In this document: in pieces, positions 38,148-50,858 of the stretch
How positions within the stretch are numbered: position 1 is the first letter of the stretch
How the letters are laid out: the number at the start of each line of letters is the position of its first letter
Assembly (NCBI GenBank): GCA_030077755.1
Contig: JAQJZZ010000020.1
Location: 558,001 to 622,000, forward strand
Reading direction: 5' to 3'
Source: Filosporella fistucella
Lineage: Eukaryota; Ascomycota; Leotiomycetes; Helotiales
DNA: 64,000 nt
Notes under the pieces: model-generated
Seen by the model: only the letters and a program-made list of their open reading frames with translations
What the model was told of the DNA's origin: nothing
The model's database searches: none
Program-made: the position numbers and the translations under genes

Positions 38148-40391
38148 CAGAGATGTAGACATATGGAGGGAGGGGCAAAAAGGGCAGGGCAGCCAAGCAA
38201 GAGGATGGGGAGGAGCAGATGAGATGTCATATTTGAGGGTTTGACATGTAATGGTGATGTGATAGATACACAATACATGTCCCCAAAGCTCATTCAAACT
38301 CAGGAGTTACATCTCCAAGAATTTCCGTACATCCCACTCTCACAATCTTTCAATACAGCTTAAAACAAATCTACATCCTCAAATCCTCTCGCACATAGCC
38401 CAAAATGACAGTTTATACAGTGCAGTGCCTACCCATATCTCGCTTCCTCCCACTCTAGCCCTCACGCTAAGTAACTAAGTGATCAACAACACACTATTCT
38501 AGCGCAGCCTTACATATCATCCTTCCCGCTCGCCTCGTACATGCATACCTTTCTCGTCTTGGCTATCTTACTTTTTGTACAGCCTTACTGCAACAGGGAA
38601 TTGGGGTTGCTTACTACGGAATGAAACTTTGAATCGAGGGTATGGGATTGGGTGGTTCGTGTAAGGCTGAGTTGTTGGGGCTTGGTACTTGGAAGAAGAA
38701 AGTTGGAAGGAAGCTAAGATGAAAAAGGAAAGGGGGCGAGGAAACCTGGATTCCGAGGAAAGTATGTTAGATTGGTGGGGATAGATGGAATGTGATACTA
38801 ATGTTCTGATACAGGAGTCATAGATTAGCTAAATTATGCAGATATGAAGGAATCTTATTTTACGTTTAATGAGCCTTTACGTTGGGAGAAACGGCTCAGA
38901 GTTTCGATTCGGGATCGGGCAAGAGGCTGTGATAAAGTAGAGCTCAGGGCGCCCGCGGGATTTGACCGGGTATAAAAGTGATACAACTTAAGAGAAAAGT
39001 GTCGTGCCGCAGAGAAGCAGAAATTGACATAAATTATGAGAGTTTGGGAGACTGCGATGGAAGCTTGACTTTGCATATAAACTGGAGACATATGTCAATA
39101 TTTGAGTGTAACCAAATGTAGTTCGGATCGGAGTAACAAGCAAGACTTGGTGATTGTGCCGCTTCTGTATAGTACATTCACATGCAAACATGAGACCAAT
39201 GCCGCGAATGAATTATTATCGAGGACGTGAACGCTCTTTATCCCAAAAAAACCCCCTCGATTCTGGAGGAGTGCTTCGAGTTCAAGGCATACGCGATAGC
39301 ACAGAGAAGAGGAAAAACGTGTATCAGTTGAGCTCACAATACATATTTGATAGCACACGAGATTGAGCAGCTCATATGAAATAGTCAAATGTGCCGGAGA
39401 TCAAGGGGATGAGGACTGCCGACAGGAAACAGACTGCTGGCTTTGACACATTCAGACCTCTTGTTATGTCTTGCATTATGGTGCAGTTGCATGTCTCGGA
39501 TGGCTTGCCTTCCTCTCTTTTCAAAACCTAATATCTTCGCGAAGATGCACAAAAGAGGAGATCACATACAAGAATACATACTCCAAGCATATCGAAGAAA
39601 TGTGCCAAAGGCATTTGCCCAAGCCTTCTGGAGAGCATTTATGTATCGCTTCCAACACTATCACCAACCTGGATAAGAAATAGGGAATCTCATCGTAAAA
39701 TTCTAGTGCCAACCTAAAATTACCAAGCTGGACTCTTCGTAGAATTGGAATTTTGACCAGAGATTGTTACGCAGTTTGACTCCGTTGCTTCAGTGGTTGC
39801 CATTTCGACACCACGATAATGAGGTCTTGCTGTTTTGTTTGGGAATTATCTTGAAATAAGAAAAAAATACAAGAGCCCACTGATTCAGGGGACAAGGCCA
39901 ATGCCGGTTTAAATTTTAGAAGAATGAAGATATAATATAATTGAAATGGAGACCAAGAGAGCTTCGACGAAATTGAAATTGAAGTTTGCTGGGGTCGGTT
40001 CTCGTGTGCTATTCAGTAGGTATTTGGTAAAAAGCTAACCGAGGCCCCCTTTTGATCCACGACTACTTGTCTGAGAGGAGCACGTCTTCAATGAGAGGCT
40101 CTATCAACCTCATCTGCCGTGCTCGTTATGTGGGCAAAGGAGACCAGTGACGAGGTCTTCGCTGTTCAAATCGGAAGTGATCGGAACCACAGTCACGAAC
40201 ATCAAGCTGCAAGAGCAGAATCCCCATTCCCGCAAATCACTCAATACGTTAAATGTCTGTATAGTAACGAAGGGTAACGCTATTCACCTGAACAACACAG
40301 TACCCTCTAGACGCCAACAGCAGCCGATATGAGCACCATCTTATGCACCCAAAGAACGCCAATACCCATCACGCTTCATAATGCAGCCCTC

Positions 40392-43300
40392 CTATCCCTC
40401 AGTGGTATCCATTTTATCAGCTTTTGCCTTCCTCGCCTCAGCCTTCTTTTCTTCCCGCCAAGCATCAATCTTTGCTTTGAGTTCCACATCTGGAATGACA
40501 TCCTCAATCTTCAACGGCTGTCGATTGAATGGATCGTTGGGATCACTCAAAAGATGACTCTTGATTGTACTTCGATCAAGTACGGCTTTGCTGGACGGTA
40601 GAATGACGGGATCCATCATAATATCACAGAGGAGAGGGTCCATGAACTCATCAGGGATTTCGCCGAGATCAACTTCTTCCTGATCATCGCGCTCTTTGGC
40701 AGCTATGATTCTCTTCTTCAAGTCCTCAAATTGTGCAAGATCATCAGGTGCTTTCAAGCCGAAGCGAGACAGAATTCGAGTGGCCTTATCGAAGTTTTCT
40801 GGCTTGTATGAACGTCCATCACGAGCTACAGCTCGAACAAAATCCTCAGATACACCAAGATTGATGTAAATATCCACAAACTCGCTGAGCAGAGTCTTTG
40901 GATCAAATTGATACTTCTTTGGATCCTCGACCTTAAGATTTGTCGACTTTGGTCCGACCAGGGTTTCGAGAATATAGCCAACCATTGCTGCAACACGATC
41001 CACAATCTCACGCATTGTGAAAGAGCCGCTAAGACTTTTTGTGAACAATTTCATCATTGAAACAGTTTCATTCGTCAATTGCATGTAGGACTGGGCCTGG
41101 TGCTCGGCAGTTGCCAACTCTTCCTCCTTCGTAGTTCGTTCTTCAGGGGTCAAATCAGCTGCTCCGTGTCGAAGCTCTGCCTGAAGATCATGGATTTTTG
41201 GAAACTTGGTCAAGGCCTCATCTAGGACGTATGTAGCATCGTTGAGCAGGAGGTTTACAAATCGAAGGAAGAACTGGGTGTTCGTCTTGCTCTCTTGGGT
41301 TAGACGTTGCTGATAAATGTCATTCGTCCAAATACATTTGATAACCTGGAAGATCTCGTATCTGATATTGAATTTGTCATAGAATTGGGTGTGTGCACCA
41401 GTAGACTCAACCTCTGAATTTGGTTAGCACATATCGCTTCGCAAGTAAAAGTGTACTTACCAATATAGAATTTGATCAATGCATGAAGCAGATGATCGTT
41501 TGAAAACTTCGATCCGGATAAGGAGTCTCCAAGAACACCCTTGGTTCGATGGTAGATGGGCCAAGTGCCATGGAAAAGTAGGGTAACCAGCTTCGCCTTC
41601 AAGTAGGGATTCTTAATATACTCCGAGTTCGTAAGAAAAGTGATACACAATGCAATTGCTTCGTCTCCAATTGCAGAGATCATTACATCGGGTATGAATC
41701 TGTTCAGGTCAGGTCATGATCAGGGCACAATGTTATGTCTCTTACCTGAATACGAAATTAAAGTTTCCGACAATGTCCTCAAGAACATACTCTGGGAGAC
41801 ATTTGAATGCTTCTGGTTGCTCGGAAGGAAGAGGGAGTCTTCGAGATGATTAGCATGTGGATTTGTTCGCATAGACGATCGCACTTACGTTATGGATTTA
41901 TCAGGAGTATACGGAGTGTTGGTTGCAACTCTGAGGAGCCAGACGGTGACAACTCTCATGAACATAAGAGATTTTGCTTGCATCGTCTTGTCAAACAGTA
42001 CGCCCTCAGTAGCATATTTCAAGGACAGTGACTTGGTCAAGACTTCGGTGTATCTTCTTACTTGCTCCTCAAATCTGGCCAGATTTGCGGGGTGCTAGTG
42101 CGCGTCAGTAGCTGGTTTGGCGAAAATCCAGGAATTCTGTTCCAACCCATATGGATTAGACTATAGTTTAGGAAAGACTTACGTTCGCAAACTTATGCCG
42201 CTCTGCTTCGAAGGATACCAACTTCTCTTTCAAATACTTGATATCTTTATCCAATTGTGTCAACATAGAATTTGTTGCTCCACTACCATAATGATGAGCA
42301 GCAAGTGTTAAAAAGAAGATCTCGGATATGAAGTTTGGTTTGGCCCCTTCAATCTTTTGTTCGTAGAATGAATCAGACGCATTCTGATCAGCATTGAGTT
42401 TTGTCTCATCCTTGATATCTACACGTGGGTTCTGGCGAAGATAGTCGATGTTAATTCGATCAACCTTCGAAAACGTGGTATCCATAAAAGGCTCACAAAG
42501 GCCATCGAGTACCACAGTCACATTCATCAAGAACCCGTCGGTAGATAGTTCAGCTGCATCTGGGCGCATAGCGCGACGTTTGTGGTTGGAATTGACGATG
42601 TGAGCAAACCAGTCAAGAGTCTTTTCTTTCGATGCTGGGCTGGCACGAACAAAGTGGTTAACCACATCTAGCAGATCTCGTTGGTGAGCTTGCAATGTCA
42701 ATCTTAATGCTTCCTGTGCGGTATGAATCTGCCTCTTGTCCATCGAATTTGGCGCAGCGAAATATTCCGAAGTAACCTCAGCCTGGAGTGGCGAGATGCG
42801 GAAAAAGGGGCCAAGTATTGTCATTTTCTCGATATTTGGTGCTGAGACCGCCATCTGGAATAGAGGGTCTTGTGAAATTGCTGTGACGATTGGAGCAAAT
42901 GAACATAATATTTTCAAAGCCTACGGCTGTTAGTTTTCTATGCCAATTGCAATCGTGATGGACATTCTCACATTCATGTACGGCTTGTAATTATCTTTCA
43001 TACTCATCTTTGAAAGTTGCATGCTCAATGTGGCAATAGCCTTGGTTATCATTGGTCTCACAGTCTCGTCTTCATCCCACCGGGACACTACTTCATTCAA
43101 GAAGTCAGGACAGATACCTCCATCTTCTCCAGCTTCAAAGAGGAGATGAGGAGCGAGCGAGTCTGTAGAGGCATTGGGCTCCCGGCTGTCAAGGTTAGAA
43201 ACTTCATATTCCACAAATAGAGTGCTGATTTTGTAAGGAGTCTTTCAGGAAACTCACCCAAACAGCTCTGGAACTTCCGCGGCAAAGATCATGTTGCTCA

Positions 43301-44221
43301 TACATAACCGCTTTGCCTCTTTCAATATGACATCTTTGGCAGTTGCATAACCACGGAGTCCTTTGATTGCCTGTTTTGTGTCAGTATGATAGCGCCCAAA
43401 ATCACCAATCAAAGAGGGATCCGCACCTTGTTCACTCTCTTCCAGCAAGGTAATAGGTAATCCAGGACAGATTTGTTATGTGGAATACTTGTAGCAGCCT
43501 CCATGATCGCCGAGTCAAGCCTATCTTTGGTCAACATGACCGGTAATCCTTCATCTTCCAATTCTTGCTGCAGATTTGGCAGATGAATAAGCTTGTGGTT
43601 TGCGGAATCTACTCTCTGCTTGGGATCTAATGTAATTCGGAATATGCTGCTTAATGTCTTGTTCTCGTATATTTCAAGGGTCTCGGTTTCTGGGACTATG
43701 GCGGCCTTTCGGGGTGCTGCTCGGGGGGCATTCTGCTCGCTTGATTCAGTTCGTCGTCGTTTCAATGTTGTATCTGGATTTCTTACGGTGGGGGTAGTTG
43801 TTCCCTGAGATGTAGTCTGCGGGCATGTCAACTCCTCATTCATTACACCGTTTCACAACGCAAATTCTCCATGATTTGATCTTACTGCCGGGGTGGAGAT
43901 TCCGGAGCTTTGCTTGCTGGCTGGGATCTCTGATGCTGTAGAAGGAGCTGTGGTGGGGGCTTTTGGAGGTACTGGCGTTACAACCGCAGGCTCAACCTTC
44001 GACGGAGTAGAAGATGAGCCTAGCAATCCTTCTTCATTTGTGGGTGTTGATTGAGGTTTTGGATTTGTAGGACCACCGAGCTTTTCCAGCCGTCGTCTTC
44101 GAATCTGCTGCAGTTAGCCATCTCGAAATCCAACCAACGCGGTCATTGTCCGTACCTGGTCCATCTTCTCCTTGTCTGGGGCATCTGGCGTATTGGAAGG
44201 AGGCTGCCCATTGTTATCCAT
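40392..44221 (-). CDS. UFD2: Ubiquitin conjugation factor E4 (U-box ligase Ufd2)
   Basis: Elongates ubiquitin chains on substrates handed over with Cdc48/p97, in the ubiquitin-fusion degradation and ER-associated degradation routes; cytosolic and nuclear. About nine short introns interrupt the gene, and the joined protein is roughly 1050-1100 aa, near the usual length. The N-terminus starts at 44221 with a Pro/Ser/Thr-rich region after RRRRLEKLGG. The Ufd2 core follows: WFAHIVNSNHKRRAM, DGFLMNVTVVLDGLCEPFMD, NFISEIFFLTLAAHHYG, an IKNPYLKAKLV segment and LVGPKSTNLKVEDPKKYQFD. At the C-terminus a U-box reads IPDEFMDPLLCDIMMDPVILPS, DRSTIKSHLL, DPFNRQPL. The stop is at 40392-40394. Which intron joints are exact was not checked one by one. 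Confidence 0.94.
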
Positions 44222-45210
44222 GATGGCAATATTTTCCCTGGTGTTGAAAGGGAGTTGGTGTGTGATTTCGGAGTTTATGAACCGACAGCCTTGTGATTTG
44301 GAAGCTCTGTGGAGATGTGACGTTCAGGCGGCGTTAGCGATAAGGTAATCGGGTCGCAGGGGCGTTGATGGCCAGAAGATTCTGTATATTACACAGCACT
44401 TAGTGAACTCAAAAATGAACTTTAGACGGCAAATACTATGTGTATCGCGATCTTTTGCGATGACTGGAACACCGCAGCCCCTTATATTGCATGATTCGAG
44501 TTCGACATAATTGGCAATATGTGAACAATGTTCACTTTCCAGGCAGGCTAGGCAGAGCTGTAGCCATTTTTATCTTACTTGCTCGATTAGTCTAGGCATG
44601 CAATACAACCATTCAATGCAGTATTACCATGTTCATACGCTGCTGTCTGAACAATGGGTTCTGACTTGCCTGCCTGTATTATTGAAGGGTCATCAACGAC
44701 ATTGCAAGGGGACTTGTCATCACTTTTCCACCATTGATGCCTCCACTTTCGAAAAGCTGCTACCCACAAAAATCAGGAAAGAGCTCCCAATCGGTCAATC
44801 TTTATTGTGTCTGGGTCTGGCATTGCTCGAAAGAGGATATAAGGCAAATGAAGCGAATACTTTTGAGATATTTCTCACACTCCCGTACCTCTCAATAGCC
44901 AAATTTCATAGCTGTAATCACCTACCACCATTGCCCTCCAAAACCGCTTCCCAAAGCCACAAAAATTTTAACTTTAGGCTGTACAACTGCCCGAGTTCAA
45001 AATATCATTCATAATTTAGTCAACGCAACGAGATGAATGCTTATTCTATTACGACAACCGAATGAATCGCCAGCAGGGCTTAGAATCCCAGAAAATCATA
45101 TGAATTTCATCCCCACTCCAATGAATGCTGCAATCCGTAAACGCCATGCTGAATAACCATCTTCTTGCCCAACTTATACAGCGAAATGAAATGTTCCCCT
45201 TAATAGCCCC
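44222..45210. other. Intergenic between UFD2 start and HLJ1 end
   Basis: 0.99 kb. It carries the UFD2 promoter on its left side and the HLJ1 3' end on its right. A plus-strand frame of 167 codons at 44511-45014 lacks any recognisable feature and its composition looks non-coding. Confidence 0.5.
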
Positions 45211-46348
45211 TCAATAGTTGTTCCTTGCCAGCCCCATACTATCCAGCTTTTTACAGCTTGGCATTGGCAAAGTACTTGCTTGACGTAGCTTTTCTGGATC
45301 TTGGAAGAACCATCCTTGAGCTGCTTGCAACATTTCTTCTTTTTTAAGCTCCTCCAGATGGCATTCTTTTGTTAGCCGCCTAACGAAGGCGACTTCGGCT
45401 GTCTTGTCGAGTTTGGTAAATTGGGTCGCAGTATATGACTCCACTTCTGCTGGATTGACAAAATAATCGACCTTTAACCCTTTTGTATGCCTATGCAACG
45501 TATGCGGTGGTACCGCGCTATCAAATCGCATCGTCGGGCCAGAGACAGAACTTTCTCCTGAAAATAGCGATGATAGTATGGGTAGAATGAGAATAAAAAG
45601 TAGCGGTAAAAGTCCCATGAGCGTAGATTGTAATGAAGCTGGAGCTTCTGGCGGCGCATTCGGATCCCTAGGCCTTCTCCTTGGTCTTCCACCTCCAAAC
45701 TGATGTACTCTGATTCCTGGGCCGCCCCCCATATTAAAGACGAATTGTGGCCCAGCATCGAACATTCCCCCTCCTATAAAATAATCAGCATTTCTCCAGA
45801 CGTCAAACTGCCAAGATAAACCTACCACCAAAGCCACCCATCCCACCTCCAAAAAACCTATTAAACATCTCCTCCGGACTAATTTCCTCTTCCCACATAC
45901 TCCCTCCTCCACCTCCAGAGGCCGCTCTTGCGCCAGGCGTCCTCTGTGAAAACCCAGAGAAGCCTCCTCCCCCACCACCACCACTCCTACTATCAGGATC
46001 CCCTCCATACCTATCATACTTGGTCCTCTTCTCCTTGTCCCCTAGCACCCCGAACGCTCTACTAACCATCTTGAACGCCTCATCCGCATGCTCATGCCCA
46101 TTCTTATCCGGATGCGTCAGCAAACTGATCTTGCGATATGCCTTCTTGATCTCTGTATCCGTCACCGTCGTTCTGACGCTCTCCAGATTTAAAATCTCGT
46201 AAAAGGCGGTTGGCTGACATCTTCGTATACGCAGAACCTCTGCTTTCTGTTCCGCAGTATATTTGCGGTCCTGGTTTCCTTGGTTATGGTCTCGCGATTT
46301 GGCCGACCCGTTGGCCTTTGCATCGCTGCCAGATGTGCTGGCAGACAT
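45211..46348 (-). CDS. HLJ1: ER membrane J-domain protein, Hlj1/DNAJB12 type (DUF1977)
   Basis: Tail-region-anchored Hsp40 that recruits cytosolic Hsp70 to the ER surface for ER-associated degradation. There are two exons, 45826-46348 and 45211-45773, with a 52-nt intron (GTAGGT..TTATAG), giving 361 aa. The J domain spans about residues 45-112, with HPD at 79-81. A Gly-rich and Phe-containing region follows, then FNMGGGPGIRVHQFGGGRPRRR, one hydrophobic membrane span LLPLLFILILPILSSLF, and a DUF1977 lumenal-type tail ending in CKKLDSMG. The donor GTAGGT was chosen over the neighbouring GTTTAT because only it keeps frame. The DNAJB12/14 architecture is longer than yeast Hlj1, so the symbol is by family. 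Confidence 0.9.
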
Positions 46349-46681
46349 TGCGTCGCGAGGCTTTTACTATCGAAGATCGAGGCAAATATGCAACCGAATC
46401 TGAGGGTGGGGACAGGCCTAGGTCGGGCTCGTTTGAGGAATGTCTTCGTTGGGGACAGATGCTAAGTACTTCTCGATGTCCTTTTCCAGGTTCAAATGGC
46501 TTGCCCGTGTTCACTATGTTATCACACACGTGATAGTCTTCCCACCCTTGTCAATAATCCATGACGAATTTCCAAAGTCAACAACATTCAAACACCGTTT
46601 TGAGCTACACGAGCCCAAATAGTTGTCGCACAAAATCAATTTATAGCTACAATCTCAATTGAGAGCAAACACATATCGAAA
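46349..46681. promoter_or_regulatory. Divergent promoter, HLJ1 / AIM19-like
   Basis: 333 bp between start codons pointing apart. It contains ACACGTGATAG near 46525-46535 with an E-box CACGTG core. I see no other element that I can name. Confidence 0.4.
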
Positions 46682-47162
46682 ATGTCTTCAAATGACAAAA
46701 AGGTCGAAGATGCGAAAAAGACTGCCATTTCATATGCCCAGGACTGGGGCAGTAAGTACCTACCTGCTCCAAGTGCATAGCTTTGAACATAAATGTTAAT
46801 GCTTTACAGAATCACCACTCCCGCCTACTCTTCTAGCAACCTTCATAACCGCCCTCCATATGCGCCCCTTCCAAAAGCTACCGATGATCTTCCCGCCCGT
46901 CCTCCTCTTTAGCACCTACCTCAATCTTCAGAACCTCACCATTGATTCTGCAGGCTTGACTGCTGCATGGTCGGGCCTATACCTATTAATGGCACGAAGA
47001 CGGAAGGTAGCCGGCCCAAACTTTGGTGCGAGATTGGGTAGCAAGTTTGGAGCAAGGGGATTGACGAGGGGAGCGGCGATGGGGTTGGCTGCTGTTAATG
47101 TTGTGACTTGTGGAGTCACATATGCATTTGGAAAGAGGAAGAGTGAGGTAGTGGAGCCATGA
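46682..47162 (+). CDS. Small membrane protein, AIM19-like, probably mitochondrial
   Basis: Two exons, 46682-46751 and 46810-47162 (intron 58 nt, GTAAGT..TTTACAG), giving 140 aa. The sequence has two or three hydrophobic segments: LPMIFPPVLLFSTYLNL, LTAAWSGLYLLMA followed by RRRK, and AAMGLAAVNVVTCGVTYAFG near the C-terminus. The WSGLYLL..RRRK segment and the final span resemble the yeast AIM19 family, whose loss alters mitochondrial inheritance; its biochemical role is unknown. The link is by pattern memory and moderate. The gene structure itself is good: spliced frame, start right after a purine-rich ACATATCGAAA leader. Confidence 0.75.
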
Positions 47163-48652
47163 GGGTTTAGGAACGAGCAAGGACAGCAGGCTGAATTCAG
47201 TTGTACTATATTTTGATGGTAAATGGAGGTCAATTGGGGGTGCATACGGGCGACGGACGGATAATGTGTATGAATCACGGGACGATTTATAGCTACGGAA
47301 TTTTGTATGATATTGGCCACAAGGCTGTGATTAATGTATAAAAGGCCATTCTAAATCTGATGAAATTTATCAGAATCCTTAACAATACAATCATACCACC
47401 TAGTTGTTCCCAGGAACCCTCCTGGAAAATTGGCCTCTTGTGCAAGAGAAACACCGAAACTACAAAACGGAAATGTGACAACCAAGCTCAGCTTCCAACA
47501 GCTAGCAAGTCTCGAACATACAACGGAAGAAAGACGCAACCCGACCAAACTTACAATTAGGAAATTCTTTCATCTTCAGATTCCAAGGTCTAACACCTTC
47601 AAAATATCTAAATTGCGTAACCTCGAAGTCGAGATTGGCATATTGCAAAGGGAAATACATAAGCAATTCCGACCCAGCACAGCAAAGTGAGGTCGACATC
47701 TGTACAGGAAGAAGAATCCTCTGCAAGCTCTTAGAGCAGATATGTGCTTGTGATATGCTCCCTCAACTTTTTTTCAGACCATGGAGTACATCTCTGGTGC
47801 TCCTCCAAGAATCATGTCATAGACTCACTCTACTTGATAAGTAGATGTGTTAGTTTTGAGTCGGCCACGGAGTTTGGTATGCGTTCCGGTGTTACTACAC
47901 AGCATTGTAAACGCAACTAAACAGTGTTCGACTTTCGAGAGAATTTGTTGGATCAACGACCCTCCAAACTTGTTCATGCATAGCTGTAAGAGCTCTGCGA
48001 AGTGAAGACCTGTAATATCGATGTTAGCTTCTGCGTAATAAATATTGGAACAAAAATGCTCAGAAGCCCACATCGTTGAGGCTAGATTGCTGTAAATCCC
48101 CCACATCATCGAGTCATGTTGATATGCTGTCTTGGCGGCGGAACTTTGGTGTATGACTGTAGTAAAACTCTCCAATTCGTTGAAACCTGTAGCATAATCA
48201 GTAGCAGACCGATACTAAACCACAGAAGCAATTATACTCCGCCGAGCAGAGATGAATCTAGCATCATGGTCTGACACAGCGTGACAATCTGTATTGTACA
48301 TAATACAAAGCTCGACCGGCATGCCAGTCTACCCTAGACAAACAAAGGAAAAACTCGTGCGAGTGCCTGTGTGAAGTACCTGAAAAGACGAGCGAAGAAG
48401 AGGCCACCCGAAGCAAAAAAAGAAAACAATTGTGACTTTAGACCAGTCTAGCTGACGCCAACGCTTTCCCAATCCACGGCGCCATAACTCCAGACGCGAA
48501 AAAGTTCAACTCTTGAAGCATCTTCGACTTTCTAACCCAATCCATAACTCCGTTCCAATTCCATAATACAATGCAGATATAGAGCATTTTTTTCATGGCC
48601 ATATCCAATTATTCGCAATCTTTCCGGGTCCAGAGAGTAACTCGAGAAATCA
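47163..48652. other. Intergenic with an orphan exon-like frame
   Basis: 1.5 kb. Minus-strand 47825-48175 is an open frame of about 116 codons. A good acceptor (CTGATTATGCTACAG) lies just upstream near 48185-48190, and the content looks coding (WGIYSNLASTMWASEHF, FAELLQLCMNKFGG). I recognise no domain and could not place a first exon. It may be the 3' exon of an orphan gene or a remnant. Confidence 0.3.
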
Positions 48653-49683
48653 TTATTGCCAGCAAATAGCTGTGTACAACCAGATGGTGAGAATAAAGGC
48701 AGTTAGAATCATGAACCTGGCCATTTTCTCGCTGGTAAGCGTCGGTCCACGAGGTTTCGCCCTTTTATGGAAGAGCCCTTCAAGGTTGGAGAGCTTATAT
48801 GCGCTGATATACTCAACGTCGCATTCCCGGACCTTTGGGTGAGCGTAGCCCCGGTATTCCTCGACCACGTTGTTGACTTGCCAACCAGAAAGGAGTCTAA
48901 TCACGGCAACAGCACATCCAGTTCGGTGCTTGATGACAATCAGCTTCACTCAGTGAAAAATGTAAGCGGTAGGTACCTTTCCGTGATTGCAATGGATAAG
49001 TATGGGGTGATTTGCCTTGTCAAGGACGGCTTGCATAATGAATTGCATTGTTGAATCTGGGATGGCAACTTTCTTGGTACCAGCCATGTCGACGACAATG
49101 TGTCGAATACCGTTGTGTTTCATGAATTGTTTGAAAGCAGAGTCGAAATCCTTATTCACCAGAGAGCTGAAGAGGATCAGTATGAGGCACAGCATACATG
49201 AAGTGCTTCTACTCACATCACAGTCTTCAGTCTAAGACCTTCAAGGTACTGAAAGTCTCCGACTTGTGGGAAGCTGCTGCGGTAGATTGTTCCTGGGAGG
49301 ACGACTCCGAAATTGATAGGTTTGCCATCGACCTTTTCTTTGGCCGAAGCCTTGGCGGCTTCGAGGCTATCGACTACTGAAGAACGTCAGTAGTGCCTTA
49401 ACTCTTGTGAAAATTACGCTGTACCATGTTTACCCATGTCCTCCATGGTTTGAGAGAAGATACCTCGAAGGTCTCTTCCTAAGTTGACCGTCTGAAATAC
49501 CTCCATATGGATGCTCGTTGACCTCGTTCTGGTACCCTGAAACTGTTCCCTTTCGTTCTCGTCACCACTATGATTTGATATCTCGGAGGGCGATTGTTTG
49601 CTGTTCCTAGATTCGACCAATACTTGTTCCTCAATGAATATTCTCGTAGACCGTCTCGATACAGCGTTCCTACTCTCACCCAT
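48653..49683 (-). CDS. SIW14: Siw14-type tyrosine/inositol-pyrophosphate phosphatase with C-terminal membrane span
   Basis: Plant- and fungus-type dual-specificity-like phosphatase. Yeast Siw14 removes the 5-beta phosphate of inositol pyrophosphates. Exons start at 49683 (MGESRNAVSRRS), with donors GTACAG, GTGAGT and GTACCT. Joined motifs are KPINFGVVLPGTIYRSSFPQ, LEGLRLKTVISLVNKDF, and the CX5R loop HCNHGKHRTG. The catalytic loop is assembled only after splicing, because the intron falls between HGK and HRTGC. The C-terminus after a basic stretch (HKRAKPRG) is a hydrophobic run MILTAFILTIWLYTAICW that ends the protein. This is a likely tail anchor that I do not associate with yeast Siw14. 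The symbol is by family; a paralogue of the OCA group is possible. Confidence 0.9.
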
Positions 49684-50858
49684 TGCACCCTTCGTCTCCT
49701 CTCTGTTGTGTGCTGTCTCTGTACTTTGCTGGATTGATACTGAATCAATGACGTCCTGATCACTGAATGATCAAAGATGCCCACCCCAAGGCAGATATCT
49801 GCTTGGATGATCTTTAAAGAAGACCGCGGCAAGCGCGTTGATTGCTGGTTTGGATGGAAGGCATGTCGATGTCTTCTGTTCCGTTTTGGGGTTTTAGGGA
49901 GCGAAAGGGAAAAGAGAGGAAAGGAAGAGTGTCTCCTAAGCGGTGGTCTTTCTTAACAAAAATTGCGATTGTGTAGCTTCATGGCTAGAGATTTGGGTTC
50001 CAAACTTTTGACAAGACCTTGGTGTGAGGTCGGAAGGCCGGTGCTTCGCTTTTGAACAAGCGCGGAGACTAAATAGCCCATGACCATCATCAAGTGGCAA
50101 CCTCGGGGATTAGAAAGGTGAATAATAAGAACGTTCTTTCGTTACAGTACCGGACGAGGAATCTTGATTTTCTCTTTGTCAGAATCACGGAATGTCAAGG
50201 TGAGGTGAGGTCGACAATTGAAAAGCAAAGTGGCGAATAAGGGGTCCTTTCCAGGGTCTCATGATCAGCAGTCGAACTGCACGAGGTGCTGTGCGAAATA
50301 ACACCACGAAAACAAGCAGCGAGCAGCATTCTCCATATTTTACGAACTAGATATGTATTATGAGGCCCTAAATTGAACATTGCAGTGTCGTTTTGGGAGT
50401 ATTCAATTCATCATCACTTTGGCCAGGCTCGCCTTGAATTTCAAGTTGAGTAAGTAGCAATCTTACATATGTAGGCGATGAAGCTGGTTTGCAGCTGCTG
50501 GGTTGAATTCAAGGGTAAACGCCAAAACTAAGCATGCGTCATATTTATTCATTGGGAAATATATCTTCTCATCGTGTTCTCTCTAGTTACTATCACTAGG
50601 AGCCTGCCCCAAGTTTGCGTTGTCAATCAATGTTTGCAGCCTTCAAAATACAGCTTCATAATCGTAATCGATGAGCTGCAAAGCTTACCCAAGGATGAAA
50701 AGCTGCGGCATACTCAAAATACCCCAACGCCGTACAATGAGCCACAGAGGTGGGCAACGGATTCTAAACTTGAATTGAAAATGTCCGCCTGTGGAATTGC
50801 AACAATTCCCATGTCGTAAGTCCCTTCGCTGTCATTCATCCCTACTCAGTCAATAAAT
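49684..50858. other. Intergenic between SIW14 start and IMA1 end
   Basis: 1.2 kb without a supportable gene. It contains the SIW14 promoter on the left. Short frames at 50195-50380 and 50574-50819 show nothing recognisable. Confidence 0.5.

Larger units (their letters stand above)
35613..40391. other. Long gene-poor region downstream of the zinc-finger gene
   Basis: About 4.8 kb without a supportable gene. From about 36750 to 38200 the plus strand is G-rich and C-poor, and GGTAAG words recur. From 38280 to 38580 it turns C/T-rich. Short frames (for example 39443-39676 plus) have no recognisable domain. A perfect 20-bp palindrome lies at 36603-36622. Confidence 0.45.

Noticed and set aside
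44511..45014. 167-codon plus-strand ORF between UFD2 and HLJ1
   Set aside because: No domain, no splice-supported neighbours and irregular composition. It lies in the promoter/3' space of two genes.
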